Positions 18,112 to 27,396 of a stretch of DNA of 64,000 nt are shown here, piece after piece. Source of the stretch: Yoonia vestfoldensis DSM 16212. Lineage in GTDB: Bacteria; Pseudomonadota; Alphaproteobacteria; Rhodobacterales; Rhodobacteraceae. The notes beneath the pieces were generated by a model that was not told where the DNA came from, did not search any database, and saw only the letters and a program-made list of their open reading frames with translations. Within the stretch, counting starts at the first letter, position 1. The number at the start of each line of letters is the position of its first letter. Location of the stretch: NCBI RefSeq assembly GCF_000382265.1, contig NZ_KB907980.1:62001-126000 (forward strand), given 5' to 3'. Position numbers and translations under genes: made by a program.

Positions 18112-19559
18112 CAGCCGACCCGGTAATTCGGGCTTTCGCGGGTGATCTGCACGTCGTGGACATGGCTTTCCTTCAGCCCCGCCCCGGTGATTTTCACGAA
18201 AGTGCAGTTTTTGCGCATTTCCTCGACCGTGGCACAGCCGGTATAGCCCATCGCGGCGCGCAGACCGCCCACCAGCTGATGCACGACGGCATGGGCCGAC
18301 CCTTTGTAAGGCACTTGGCCCTCGATGCCCTCGGGGACCAGCTTGTCGCTGGCGGCCTCTTTCTGGAAATAACGGTCGGCGGACCCACTGGCCATCGCGC
18401 CAAGCGATCCCATGCCACGATAGGCCTTGAACGACCGGCCCTGATACAGGATCACCTCGCCCGGGCTTTCGTCGGTGCCCGCGATCATCGAGCCGACCAT
18501 GGCACAGGACGCGCCCGCCGCAATCGCCTTGGCGAAATCGCCGGAAAACTTGATGCCGCCATCGGCGATCACCGGCACGTCGCCTGCCGCCTGCGCGCAA
18601 TCCATGATCGCGGTCAGTTGCGGCACCCCGACACCCGCAACCATGCGCGTGGTGCAGATCGACCCCGGCCCGATGCCGACCTTGACCGCATCGGCACCCA
18701 CGCCGATCAGCGCGCGTGCGGCCTCGCCCGTGGCGATGTTGCCCGCGACGATCTGGACCTCGTTCGACAGCGCCTTGACCCGTTCGACAGCCCGCGCCAC
18801 GCCTTCGGAATGGCCATGCGCCGTGTCGATCACGATCATGTCCACACCCGCGTCGATCAGCGCCTGCGACCGCTCAAACCCCGCATCGCCCACGCCAGAG
18901 GCGGCAGCGACCCGCAATCGCCCCAACTGGTCCTTGCAGGCCATCGGGTTCAGCACGGCCTGTTCGCTGTCTTTCAGCGTCAACAGACCCGTCAGCTTGC
19001 CCGCATGGTCGGTGATCAACAGCTTTTCGATGCGGCGGGCCTGCATCAGGGACCGTGCCTCGTCCAGATCGGCCGGTTCTTGCAGGATCGCGAGGTTTTC
19101 GGTCGTCATCATCACGCTGACGGGGGTCTTGTCGTCCTGCGCGAAACGCATGTCGCGGTTGGTGACGATCCCGATCACGCGGCCATCGGGGCCGACGACA
19201 GGAAAACCGGTGATCCGGTAGCGGTCCATCAGGTCTTTGGCATCGGCCAGCGTCTGGTCGGGCCGCAGGGTGATCGGGTTATAGACGGTGCCCGAGACAA
19301 AGCGTTTCACGCGCCGGATTTCATCGGCCTGCTGCGCGATGTTGAGGTTCTTGTGCACGACCCCGATGCCGCCCGCCTGTGCCATGGCGATGGCCATGCG
19401 CGCCTCGGTCACGGTGTCCATCGCGCTCGACAAAAGCGGAATATTCATGGCGATGGATTTGGTCACACGCGTGCGCGTATCCGCCGTGGATGGCAGGACG
19501 CTTGATGCCGCAGGGACAAGCAACACGTCATCAAATGTCAGGGCTTCACGAATCTCCAT
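18111..19559 (-). CDS. guaB: IMP dehydrogenase
   Basis: This 482-residue enzyme starts [17 protein letters not shown]. It contains a CBS pair (about 95-205), the NAD/IMP loop with the catalytic cysteine in [17 protein letters not shown] and the flap/active-site segment [10 protein letters not shown]. It oxidises IMP to XMP, the first step to GMP. The frame is open for 126 codons further upstream, but the ATG at 19559 gives the normal length and N-terminus and has a GGAG upstream. It heads a guaB-rsmB(-cckA) transcription unit and is divergent from the membrane protein gene at 19671. Confidence 0.95.
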   Translation of the reverse strand: MEIREALTFDDVLLVPAASSVLPSTADTRTRVTKSIAMNIPLLSSAMDTVTEARMAIAMAQAGGIGVVHKNLNIAQQADEIRRVKRFVSGTVYNPITLRPDQTLADAKDLMDRYRITGFPVVGPDGRVIGIVTNRDMRFAQDDKTPVSVMMTTENLAILQEPADLDEARSLMQARRIEKLLITDHAGKLTGLLTLKDSEQAVLNPMACKDQLGRLRVAAASGVGDAGFERSQALIDAGVDMIVIDTAHGHSEGVARAVERVKALSNEVQIVAGNIATGEAARALIGVGADAVKVGIGPGSICTTRMVAGVGVPQLTAIMDCAQAAGDVPVIADGGIKFSGDFAKAIAAGASCAMVGSMIAGTDESPGEVILYQGRSFKAYRGMGSLGAMASGSADRYFQKEAASDKLVPEGIEGQVPYKGSAHAVVHQLVGGLRAAMGYTGCATVEEMRKNCTFVKITGAGLKESHVHDVQITRESPNYRVG

Positions 19560-19670
19560 CAACCTGTCTCCGTTCGGGGGCTGTTGGCGCGTCCGTATCG
19601 CATGGATAGGCCACAGCCGAAAGGTCAAATCACCGCTTGAAGCGGCAAAGACGCCCGCGCATGGTGCGGC

Positions 19671-20357
19671 ATGGCGAACCACCACCCCACCGACAGCAGC
19701 GGCACTGCCAACACCATCCTCTGGTTGGGGATCAGGTTCGCGCTGGTTCTGACATGCGTGGCGCTGGCCGCATTCGGGTTCGACTGGCTGAGGGGGCAGA
19801 TCGCCTTCCTGGAAAGCGACGCATCCGCGCGCGCGATGACGGGGCTGATCTTGGCGGTGCTGGTCGTTTACGCGATCATTCTCGCGGTGCCCTTCATGCC
19901 GGGCGTGGAAATCGGTGTGGCGCTTTTGATCATTCAAGGCGCAACGGCAGCACCAGTCGTTTATGCCGCCACTGTCGGCGGGCTGAGCCTAGCGTTTCTG
20001 GTCGGGCAGACCGTGTCCCTGCTGTGGCTGATCCGCGTGTTGCAAGACCTGCGGCTGCGCCGGATCGCGGGCTGGCTGGAACGGATCGACGCGGTGCCGC
20101 GCGCTGACAGATTAACCGCGATGCAGGACAAACTGCCCCGCTGGCTGGTGCCTTTCGTCGTGAAATATCGCTATGCGACCGTCGCTCTCGCGATCAACAC
20201 ACCCGGCAATATCGCGGTGGGCGGCGGCGGGGGGATCATGCTGGTCGCGGGGCTGAGCCGGCTGTTCAGCACGCCCGCGACGCTCTTGGTCGTTGCCCTT
20301 GCGACAGCGCCGGTGCCTTTGGCGGTCTGGCTGTGGGGGGTGGATGTGGTGCGGTAA
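19671..20357 (+). CDS. Integral membrane protein, possibly DedA/TVP38-like
   Basis: This 228-residue hydrophobic protein has about five to six membrane segments: around 15-37, 55-80, 85-125, and two near the C-terminus. The segment PFMPGVEIGVALLIIQGATA and the glycine run NIAVGGGGGIMLVAGLSRLF recall the re-entrant loops of DedA/TVP38 (SNARE-associated) proteins. I do not recognise it firmly and no catalytic motif is visible. It stands alone between divergent guaB and the corrinoid activator gene. A REP hairpin starts one base after its stop codon. Confidence 0.6.
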   Translation: MANHHPTDSSGTANTILWLGIRFALVLTCVALAAFGFDWLRGQIAFLESDASARAMTGLILAVLVVYAIILAVPFMPGVEIGVALLIIQGATAAPVVYAATVGGLSLAFLVGQTVSLLWLIRVLQDLRLRRIAGWLERIDAVPRADRLTAMQDKLPRWLVPFVVKYRYATVALAINTPGNIAVGGGGGIMLVAGLSRLFSTPATLLVVALATAPVPLAVWLWGVDVVR

Positions 20358-20358
20358 C

Positions 20359-20380
20359 GTCGGGGTGAACCCCGACCTAC
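20359..20380 (-). repeat. REP hairpin (RAYT type)
   Basis: A perfect 8-bp inverted repeat, GTCGGGGT-GA-ACCCCGAC, is followed by CTAC, which reads as GTAG on the minus strand. GTAG next to a hairpin is the recognition pattern of REP-associated tyrosine transposases. It sits one base after the stop at 20357. It is very similar to the hairpins at 31051-31072 and 31106-31127. Confidence 0.7.
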
Positions 20381-20512
20381 ACGATGTCCCGTAGGGCGAG
20401 GTCCATCCCGCCACCCCCGCCATGCCGCTCTTATCATGTAGATTGACGGATACCGCCCTTTCCCCTGCCTCGCCGCGCGGTATGTAGGCACAAACCAGAA
20501 CAGGCACCCCCG

Positions 20513-22543
20513 ATGACCACCGACCCACTTGTGATTTTCACCCCCTCCGGCAAACGGGGGCATTTCCCCGTCGGCACGCCCGTCCTGACATCGGCGCGGC
20601 AGTTGGGTGTGGACCTCGATTCCGTCTGCGGCGGGCGCGGCATCTGTTCGAAATGCCAGATCACGCCGTCCTATGGCGAGTTTTCCAAGCATGGCGTCAC
20701 GGTCGCCCCTGACGCTTTGTCCGACTGGAACAGCGTCGAGGAACGTTATGACAGCATCCGCGGCCTGAAACAGGGACGCCGCCTTGGCTGTCAGGCGCAG
20801 ATCAGAGGCGATGTCGTGATCGACGTGCCTGCCGAAAGTCAGGTGCACAAGCAGGTCGTGCGCAAACGCGCCGAAGTGCGCGAGATCACGATGAACCCGT
20901 CAACGCGGCTGTATTATGTCGAGGTCGCAGAACCCGACATGCACGACCCGTCGGGCGATCTGGAACGGCTTGTCATCGCGCTGCGCCGCGACTGGGACCT
21001 GCCCGCGCTGGAGGCTGACTTGGGCGTGTTGCGGACCATGCAAAAGGCGCTGCGCAAAGGCGACTGGAAAGTCACCGTCGCCGTGCATCTGGGCGACGCG
21101 GTGTTTTCGCCGCGCATCATCGCGATCTGGCCGGGCTTTTACGATGGCACGATCTATGGCCTTGCCGTCGATCTGGGATCGACCACGATTGCCGCGCACC
21201 TCTGCGATCTGCGCTCGGGCGAGGTCGTGGCCTCCTCGGGCATCATGAATCCCCAGATCCGCTTTGGCGAGGATCTGATGAGCCGCGTCAGCTATGGCAT
21301 GATGAACCCCACCGGGTCCGAGGAAATGACCCGCGCGGTGCGCGAAGGGATGAACGCGCTTTTCGTGCAGATCGCATCCGAGGCGCAGATCGACCGCGAT
21401 CTGATCGTGGATGCGGTCTTTGTATGCAATCCGGTCATGCACCACCTGTTTCTCGGCATCGACGCGTATGAGCTGGGGCAAGCACCTTTCGCGCTGGCCA
21501 CGTCCGACGCGCTGTCGCTGCGCGCGCTGGAGCTGGATTTGAACCTGCATCCCGCCGCGCGGGTCTATATCCTGCCCTGCATCGCGGGGCATGTCGGCGC
21601 GGATGCGGCCGCCGTCGCCCTGTCCGAAGCCCCCGACAAATCCGAAGATTTGGTGCTGATCGTCGACGTCGGCACCAATGCGGAAATCCTGCTGGGCAAC
21701 CGCGAAAAGGTGCTGGCCTGCTCGTCGCCCACCGGCCCCGCCTTCGAGGGCGCGCAGATCAGCTCCGGCCAGCGCGCGGCCCCCGGTGCCATCGAGCATG
21801 TCGAGATCGACCCTGTCACCAAGCTGCCCCGCTTCAAGGTCATCGGCAGCGATATATGGTCGGACGAGGACGGCTTTGCCGACGCCATCGCCCAGACCGG
21901 CGTGACGGGCATCTGCGGGTCCGGCATCATCGAGGTGATCGCCGAAATGCGCATGACCGGGATCGTCGACGGCCCGGGGCTGATCGGATCAGCCGACCAG
22001 ACCGGATCGCCCAATTGCTTTGCCGACGGGCGCACCAATTCCTATCTGCTCTACGACGGCACGGCGGCGGGCGGCCCGCTGATCACCGTGACCAACACCG
22101 ATGTGCGGCAAATCCAGATGGCCAAAGCCGCGCTTTATTCAGGTGCACGGCTGCTAATGGACAAATTCGGCGTCGACAAGGTCGACCGCGTGGTGCTGGC
22201 GGGCGCATTTGGCGCGCATATCAGCCCCAAACATGCGATGGTTTTGGGCATGATCCCCGACGCGCCATTGGACAAGGTGACAAGTGCGGGGAATGCCGCG
22301 GGCACCGGCGCGCGGATCGCGCTGCTGAACACCGACGCGCGGCGCGAGATCGAAGGGATCGTGCGGCAGATCCACAAGATCGAGACCGCGATCGAGCCGC
22401 GTTTTCAGGAACATTTCGTCAATGCCTCGGCCATCCCGAACGCGGTCGAGCCTTTCCCGATCCTCAATTCCATCGTTACGATCCCGCAGATCAACCACAA
22501 TCAAGGCGGCGACCGCGGACCACGCAGACGCGGCAGACGGTGA
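20513..22543 (+). CDS. Corrinoid reductive activation protein (2Fe-2S ferredoxin + ASKHA/DUF4445; RACo/RamA-like)
   Basis: This 676-residue protein has an N-terminal 2Fe-2S ferredoxin domain with cysteines 39, 45, 48 and 93 (VCGGRGICSKC and LGCQ). A linker (about 120-205) and a large ASKHA domain follow, with GLAVDLGSTTIAAHL, a second phosphate motif LIVDVGTNAEILLGN, TGICGSGIIEVIAEM and the C-terminal VVLAGAFGAHISP. Members of this family (RACo, RamA) use ATP to drive reduction of inactive Co(II) corrinoid proteins to Co(I). In some Roseobacter-group bacteria a homologue is needed with a split methionine synthase that lacks the MetH activation domain. Here it would partner the methyltransferase at 2378-3442. 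The C-terminus is a basic GPRRRGRR tail. Confidence 0.88.
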   Translation: MTTDPLVIFTPSGKRGHFPVGTPVLTSARQLGVDLDSVCGGRGICSKCQITPSYGEFSKHGVTVAPDALSDWNSVEERYDSIRGLKQGRRLGCQAQIRGDVVIDVPAESQVHKQVVRKRAEVREITMNPSTRLYYVEVAEPDMHDPSGDLERLVIALRRDWDLPALEADLGVLRTMQKALRKGDWKVTVAVHLGDAVFSPRIIAIWPGFYDGTIYGLAVDLGSTTIAAHLCDLRSGEVVASSGIMNPQIRFGEDLMSRVSYGMMNPTGSEEMTRAVREGMNALFVQIASEAQIDRDLIVDAVFVCNPVMHHLFLGIDAYELGQAPFALATSDALSLRALELDLNLHPAARVYILPCIAGHVGADAAAVALSEAPDKSEDLVLIVDVGTNAEILLGNREKVLACSSPTGPAFEGAQISSGQRAAPGAIEHVEIDPVTKLPRFKVIGSDIWSDEDGFADAIAQTGVTGICGSGIIEVIAEMRMTGIVDGPGLIGSADQTGSPNCFADGRTNSYLLYDGTAAGGPLITVTNTDVRQIQMAKAALYSGARLLMDKFGVDKVDRVVLAGAFGAHISPKHAMVLGMIPDAPLDKVTSAGNAAGTGARIALLNTDARREIEGIVRQIHKIETAIEPRFQEHFVNASAIPNAVEPFPILNSIVTIPQINHNQGGDRGPRRRGRR

Positions 22544-22589
22544 TTGGCGCTTGACGGCAGCGGGCGGCGCAATTACCTGAATGCAGCGC

Positions 22590-22663
22590 GCGGGTGTAGC
22601 TCAATGGTAGAGCAGCAGCTTCCCAAGCTGAATACGAGGGTTCGATTCCCTTCACCCGCTCCA
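22590..22663 (+). tRNA. tRNA-Gly (anticodon CCC)
   Basis: The acceptor stem GCGGGTG pairs with CACCCGC. The D arm is GCTC-AATGGTA-GAGC, and the anticodon loop TTCCCAA has CCC at positions 34-36. The T arm GAGGG-TTCGATT-CCCTT is normal. The discriminator is T and the CCA end is encoded (22661-22663). Its anticodon reads GGG codons. It lies between the activator gene and ridA on the same strand. Confidence 0.95.
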
Positions 22664-22692
22664 TTCCCCCTTCACTCACGAAAGCCCTCCCC

Positions 22693-23043
22693 ATGCCCGA
22701 GATCATCCGTCACCACACCAATGGCCGCATGAGCCAGCTCGTCATCCATAACGGGATCGCCTATCTGGCGGGGCAGGTCGGCACGCCGGGGGCGAGCGTG
22801 TCCGAGCAGACGGCCGCGATTCTGGCGCAGATCGATGCGCTGCTGGCCGAGGCGGGCACGGACAAGACCAACATCCTGACCGCGCAGATCTGGCTGTCGG
22901 ACATCGCCACGCAATTCGCCGACATGAACGCCGTTTGGGACGCCTGGGTTGCGGAAGGCCATGCCCCTGCCCGCTGGACCGGCGAGGCAAAGCTTGCCAC
23001 GCAGGATTACAACGTGGAAATCATCGTCACAGCAGCGATCTGA
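22693..23043 (+). CDS. RidA/YjgF family protein
   Basis: This 116-residue protein contains LAGQVGTPGASVSEQTAAIL, KTNILTAQIWLSDIA and the conserved NAVWDAWVAEGHAPAR, where the PAR arginine is the carboxylate-binding residue of RidA-type enamine/imine deaminases. It probably hydrolyses reactive 2-aminoacrylate-type intermediates or belongs to a RutC-like subgroup; the archetypal RidA motifs at the C-terminus differ (YNVEIIVTAAI). It follows the tRNA by 29 bases and ends three bases before the convergent A24-like gene. Confidence 0.88.
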   Translation: MPEIIRHHTNGRMSQLVIHNGIAYLAGQVGTPGASVSEQTAAILAQIDALLAEAGTDKTNILTAQIWLSDIATQFADMNAVWDAWVAEGHAPARWTGEAKLATQDYNVEIIVTAAI

Positions 23044-23046
23044 CCG

Positions 23047-23502
23047 TCACAACAGCCAGAACGCGCACAGACCGGCGATGCCGATGGGCAAGCTCATCGG
23101 CAGCACGCGCTTGTTCAGGATCACCCATTTGCTGTCCTCTGCGGCGAACCGCTTGTGGATTTGCAGGATGATGAAAGTGCCCACGAACATCGTCACGATG
23201 AAGATGACGAAGCTTGCTATCGCATGTTCGCGCGGGATGAAAAGAGCAAGCCCTGTCAACAGCTTGACCGCCCCCGCGCCAAAGCCCGCAAAGGCGAACA
23301 GCACCAGACCCAGCACGAACACCACTGCCGCCCCGATCAACTGGCCCGCAAAGGCCCCCGGATCAGCCGATGTCACGATTACCGCAATGAACACGACGAA
23401 GGGCAGCATCGTCAGCCAGTTCGGCAAGCGCCCGTCGCGCATTTCGATCGCCATGGCGGCGATCAGGATCAACGACATCAGATAAGGTGCATAGGCCGCC
23501 AT
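23047..23502 (-). CDS. A24 prepilin peptidase-like (CpaA/TadV) membrane protein lacking both catalytic aspartates
   Basis: This 151-residue protein has about five membrane helices and the general layout of CpaA/TadV leader peptidases. The first active-site motif, normally D-x-R-x3-[IL]-P-N, is present as EMRDGRLPNWL with Glu in place of Asp. The second, normally G-x-G-D-x-K, is GAGAVKLLTG with Ala in place of Asp. Since both aspartates are required in A24 proteases, it is likely inactive as a peptidase or has another role. No pilus genes lie nearby. The start at 23502 gives MAAYAPYLMSLI, a normal start for the first helix. Confidence 0.7.
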   Translation of the reverse strand: MAAYAPYLMSLILIAAMAIEMRDGRLPNWLTMLPFVVFIAVIVTSADPGAFAGQLIGAAVVFVLGLVLFAFAGFGAGAVKLLTGLALFIPREHAIASFVIFIVTMFVGTFIILQIHKRFAAEDSKWVILNKRVLPMSLPIGIAGLCAFWLL

Positions 23503-23529
23503 TCGAAAATTCCCAAACCAATCGGGCCG

Positions 23530-25131
23530 TCAGACCCCGTTACTGCGCAAGAACCCGACAAGGGCGGCGGTGGATGCATCCTTGCCGTCCAGACCCGCAC
23601 GGCCTTCGACGACAGGCTGCAGCGCGGTCGCCAGTTCCTTGCCAAGTTCGACGCCCCATTGGTCGTAGGAATTGAGGCCCAAGACAACCCCTTCCACGAA
23701 GACACGGTGTTCATAAAGCGCAATAATCTGCCCCAGCACAAAAGGCGTGAGCTGCGGATAGGCGATGGTGACCGAGGGCCGGTTGCCCGTGAACACACGG
23801 TGGCGCGCCTGCCGTTCCAGTTCTGCGCCCGTGAACTTGTCCGCGATCTTGGCGCGTGCCTCAATCAGACTGCGGCCGCGCATCAGCGCCACGGATTGCG
23901 CAAGGCAGTTGGCGACCAGTAACTGGTGCTGGTGGTGCAGGTCGTCTTCATGCCCGCGGGCCGCGACAAGGAATTCGCACGGCACAACGCCGGTGCCTTG
24001 GTGGATCAGTTGGTAGAAGGCGTGCTGCCCGTTGGTGCCGGGTTCGCCCCAGACGACAGGGCCGCTTGCGACCGGTAGATCGGTGCCGTTCATTGCGACA
24101 CCCTTGCCGTTGCTTTCCATCTCCAATTGTTGAAGATAGGCGGGCAAGCGGCTGAGATTGTTGTCATAAGGCAGCACGGCCCGTGTGGGATAGCCGCAAA
24201 TCTGGTTGTGCCAGATCCCGACGACGGCCAGCAGTGCGGGTAGGTTTTCCTGCCAGTCCGCCGCGCGGAAATGCACATCCATCGCCTGCGCGCCACGCAG
24301 GAAGGCACGGAACGCCTCCGGCCCGACGGCGATCATCAGGGACAGGCCAATCGGCCCCCAAAGCGAATAGCGCCCGCCGACCCAATCAGCGAAACCGAAC
24401 ACGCGCGATGGGTCGATCCCGAAGGCGGCGGTCTTGTCGGCTGCTGTGGACAGGGCCGCAAATTGCGCGCCGGTGTCGTTGACGCTTTGCGCCATCCAAG
24501 CCTGCGCGGTGCGCGCATTGGTCATCGTCTCGATCGTGGTGAAGGTCTTGGAAGCGACGATCACCAGCGTTGTTGCAGGATCGCAGCGGCGCAGCACACC
24601 CGCGATATCGGCGGGGTCGACGTTGCTGACGAAATGGCAGCGCGGGCCGTCGTGATAGGGCGACAACGCCTTGACCGCCATCGCAGGCCCAAGGTCCGAC
24701 CCGCCGATGCCGATATTGACGACATCGGTGATCTTGCCGCCCTGCCCCTTATAGCTGCCGTCACGCACGGCGCGGGCAAAATCCTCCATCCGGGCCAGCG
24801 TCGCCAGCACGTCGGGCATGACATCGGCCCCGTCGACCATGACCGGCCCGCCGTCAAGGTTGCGCAAAGCGGTATGCAGCACGGCGCGGCCTTCGGTTTC
24901 GTTGATCGCGGTGCCTGTGAACATCGCTTCGCGCTTGGCGACGACACCGGTCTGGTCAAGCAGGTCGAACAACAGGTCGCGCGCGGTCGCGTCGATATTG
25001 GTCTTGGCATAGTCCAGAACCATATCGCCCGCCGTGGCGCTGAAATCCGCGGCACGGGCGGCATCGAGCATCGTCTCGAAGCGCCGGTCAGCGGTGGCCG
25101 CGTGATGGGCGCGCAGGTTGTCCCAGACCAT
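23530..25131 (-). CDS. pgi: Glucose-6-phosphate isomerase
   Basis: This 533-residue Pgi has [16 protein letters not shown], the family signature [36 protein letters not shown], the catalytic Glu region [29 protein letters not shown] (quoted in part) and the C-terminal [17 protein letters not shown]. It interconverts glucose 6-phosphate and fructose 6-phosphate. Its ATG directly abuts the pgl stop codon (25132), so the two are translated together. It is the third gene of the zwf-pgl-pgi unit, which here serves the Entner-Doudoroff/pentose phosphate route. Confidence 0.96.
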   Translation of the reverse strand: MVWDNLRAHHAATADRRFETMLDAARAADFSATAGDMVLDYAKTNIDATARDLLFDLLDQTGVVAKREAMFTGTAINETEGRAVLHTALRNLDGGPVMVDGADVMPDVLATLARMEDFARAVRDGSYKGQGGKITDVVNIGIGGSDLGPAMAVKALSPYHDGPRCHFVSNVDPADIAGVLRRCDPATTLVIVASKTFTTIETMTNARTAQAWMAQSVNDTGAQFAALSTAADKTAAFGIDPSRVFGFADWVGGRYSLWGPIGLSLMIAVGPEAFRAFLRGAQAMDVHFRAADWQENLPALLAVVGIWHNQICGYPTRAVLPYDNNLSRLPAYLQQLEMESNGKGVAMNGTDLPVASGPVVWGEPGTNGQHAFYQLIHQGTGVVPCEFLVAARGHEDDLHHQHQLLVANCLAQSVALMRGRSLIEARAKIADKFTGAELERQARHRVFTGNRPSVTIAYPQLTPFVLGQIIALYEHRVFVEGVVLGLNSYDQWGVELGKELATALQPVVEGRAGLDGKDASTAALVGFLRSNGV

Positions 25132-25803
25132 CTATGCCTCCGCCCAATGCACGGTCGTATCTTTCAGCACGGCAGCGACAGGCGCTTCATGCGGATCAAG
25201 CCCCTGCGCCTTGTCGAGGGCGGCGCGTTTTTCGGCACCGATAATCACGACATGCCGCGCCATGGCCGCGTTCAGCACGCGTGCCGACAGGGTGATGCGC
25301 GGTTCCGGCGCGCCGGGTGCGCGCATGGCGACAAGCGGATCATCCCTTGTCAATCCATGCTCTAATTGGTCAGCGCCCGGAAACAGCGACGCAATATGCA
25401 TATCCGCGCCCATGCCCAAAAGAACCACCGACAACGGCAGCACCGCATCAAGCCCCGCGGTCAGATCTGCGAGCTTTTCCTCGGGGGTGGTAGCATCGGC
25501 ATAAAGCGGGATCAGCCGCGCCGCAGCAGCGCGATTGACCAGCAGACGGCGGCGCAACAGCGCCGTGTTGGAGCGCTCAGAGCTTTCGGGGACCCAGCGT
25601 TCATCGGTCAGCATCACATCGACGCGCGACCAATCCAGATCGACCGAACACAGGTTGTCAAAGACAGGCCCCGGCGTCGTCCCGCCCGGCACGGCAAGGG
25701 ACGCACGGTCATGCGTCAGCAGCGTCTGTTTCAACTCGCTGGCCAAAATATCGGCCAGCCGCATCATCATCATTTCCGCGTCGGGATATTCGATCAGTTC
25801 CAT
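25132..25803 (-). CDS. pgl: 6-phosphogluconolactonase
   Basis: This 223-residue DevB/SOL-type lactonase has LAVPGGTTPGPVFDNL, VDVMLTDERWVPESSERSN, VLLGMGADMHIASLFPG and ITLSARVLNAAMARHVVIIG, the four usual blocks. The canonical GMGxDGHTASLFP is here GMGADMHIASLFP, so the second Gly and the Thr are changed but the His is kept. It hydrolyses 6-phosphogluconolactone made by Zwf. It follows zwf by 4 bases and abuts pgi. Confidence 0.93.
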   Translation of the reverse strand: MELIEYPDAEMMMMRLADILASELKQTLLTHDRASLAVPGGTTPGPVFDNLCSVDLDWSRVDVMLTDERWVPESSERSNTALLRRRLLVNRAAAARLIPLYADATTPEEKLADLTAGLDAVLPLSVVLLGMGADMHIASLFPGADQLEHGLTRDDPLVAMRAPGAPEPRITLSARVLNAAMARHVVIIGAEKRAALDKAQGLDPHEAPVAAVLKDTTVHWAEA

Positions 25804-25807
25804 GGGA

Positions 25808-27262
25808 TTACCCTTTGACTTCGCGCCATTTCCGTCCGTCGCGGTGCAACAGCATCATCGCATCCTCCGGCCCGGTTGACCCCGCATCGTACAGCTTTGG
25901 CACATCGTTGCGCGCCTCCCAACCGTGGATGATCGGGTCGGTCCAGGCCCATGCGGCCTCGACTTCGTCGCCGCGCATGAAGAGCGTCTGGTTGCCGCGG
26001 ATCACATCCATGATCAGCCGTTCGTATGCATCCGTGACCTCGCCCGCATCGGCCCCCAAGGCATCGGCGAATGTCATGTCCAAGGGCACGTCGATCAAAC
26101 GCATGCCGCCCGGTCCGGGTTCCTTGATCGTGACCTGCAGATCCATCCCTTCATTGGGTTGCAGGCGGATCGACAGGATATTGCGATGGCGCGCGGTATC
26201 GCCTTCGAAAATCGTGTGGCCGAGGTCCTTGAACACGACGGTAATCTCCGACGACCGCGCCTTCATCCGTTTGCCTGTGCGGAGATAGAACGGCACGCCT
26301 GCCCACCGCCAGTTGGCGATATGGCATTTCAGCGCCACAAAGCTTTCGGTGAAACTGCGAGGGTTTTCGGCATCCTCGCGGTAGCTGGGGCCATCGGGGC
26401 CGGCATCATATTGCCCACGCACGATGTGATGCGGCGCGACGGGCTGCAAGGCGCGGATCACTTTCAGTTTTTCGTCGCGCACCTCGTCCGCGCCGAACCG
26501 GCTGGGCGGTTCCATCGCGATCAGGCACAACAACTGCATCAGGTGGTTCTGCACCATATCGCGCATCGCGCCTGATTTGTCGTAATAGGCGCCCCGCCCC
26601 GCCACGCTGACGGTTTCGGCCACGGTGATCTGGATGTGATCGACGTAATGGTTGTTCCAGAGCGGTTCGAACAGCACGTTGCCGAACCGCACGGCCATCA
26701 GGTTCTGGACGGTCTCCTTGCCCAGATAATGGTCGATCCGGTAGATCTGCTGTTCGCTGAAATGGGTCGACAGCACCGCGTTCAGCGCGCGCGCCGAGTC
26801 CAGATCGCGGCCAAAGGGTTTTTCCACCACGATCCGGCTGTCGAGGGAGGCGATCTTGTGATGGTGCAACCGTTCGGCCAGATCACCGAACAGCGACGGC
26901 GCAACAGAGAAATAAAAGGCCTGCACCACGTCGGACCGCACCTTCTGCGCAAGCTCCGCCCAGCCGCCATCGCCCTTGGCATCAATCGAGACATAATCGA
27001 GCGTGGCAAGAAACCCTTTCAGGCTGTCGCTGTCGTTGGCCTCTTCGCCGCCGAACTCGGCAATCGCCTCGGCAATCATCTCGCGGTAGCCATCAGCATC
27101 CATTTCGGACCGGGCCGCGCCGATGATCCGCGACCCGTCAGGCGTCTGGCCGGACCGGAACCGGCGGAACAGCCCCGGCAGGATCTTGCGGCGGGCAAGG
27201 TCGCCGGTGCCGCCGAAGATCACCAGATCGAAGGTTTCAACAGGAATGACGCGAGAAACCAT
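25808..27262 (-). CDS. zwf: Glucose-6-phosphate 1-dehydrogenase
   Basis: This 484-residue enzyme has the NADP-binding IFGGTGDLARRKILPGLF at residues 15-32, the active-site signature RIDHYLGKETVQNLMAVRF containing the substrate-binding Lys and catalytic His, and the C-terminal WEARNDVPKLYDAGSTGPEDA. It is the entry enzyme of the oxidative pentose phosphate and Entner-Doudoroff routes. It heads zwf-pgl-pgi. A perfect 14-bp palindrome lies 21 bases upstream of its ATG. Confidence 0.96.
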   Translation of the reverse strand: MVSRVIPVETFDLVIFGGTGDLARRKILPGLFRRFRSGQTPDGSRIIGAARSEMDADGYREMIAEAIAEFGGEEANDSDSLKGFLATLDYVSIDAKGDGGWAELAQKVRSDVVQAFYFSVAPSLFGDLAERLHHHKIASLDSRIVVEKPFGRDLDSARALNAVLSTHFSEQQIYRIDHYLGKETVQNLMAVRFGNVLFEPLWNNHYVDHIQITVAETVSVAGRGAYYDKSGAMRDMVQNHLMQLLCLIAMEPPSRFGADEVRDEKLKVIRALQPVAPHHIVRGQYDAGPDGPSYREDAENPRSFTESFVALKCHIANWRWAGVPFYLRTGKRMKARSSEITVVFKDLGHTIFEGDTARHRNILSIRLQPNEGMDLQVTIKEPGPGGMRLIDVPLDMTFADALGADAGEVTDAYERLIMDVIRGNQTLFMRGDEVEAAWAWTDPIIHGWEARNDVPKLYDAGSTGPEDAMMLLHRDGRKWREVKG

Positions 27263-27282
27263 GACTTGCTCCGCTTGTATTT

Positions 27283-27296
27283 CGTTAGCGCTAACG
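27283..27296. promoter_or_regulatory. Palindromic operator upstream of zwf (LacI-family type)
   Basis: CGTTAGCGCTAACG is a perfect 14-bp palindrome with a central GCGC, 21 bases before the zwf ATG, where a repressor would block transcription. The shape is that of LacI/GalR-family operators but the flanks differ from the AglR site at 10973-10988, so a different regulator, not encoded in this window, is likely. Confidence 0.6.
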
Positions 27297-27396
27297 CCCG
27301 CTGGCTAAAGCATCTTGCCCTGCCTGTCTACAGGCTTTGCCCTTGGGCTGCGAGACGGTAAGGCTGGGCGCAGCAGATTCCCGTGAAGGCCAGAGA

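Noticed and set aside
19560..19937. N-terminal extension of guaB
   Set aside because: The upstream open frame encodes a His/Gln/Arg-rich stretch antisense to the divergent membrane protein gene; the ATG at 19559 gives the normal IMPDH length.
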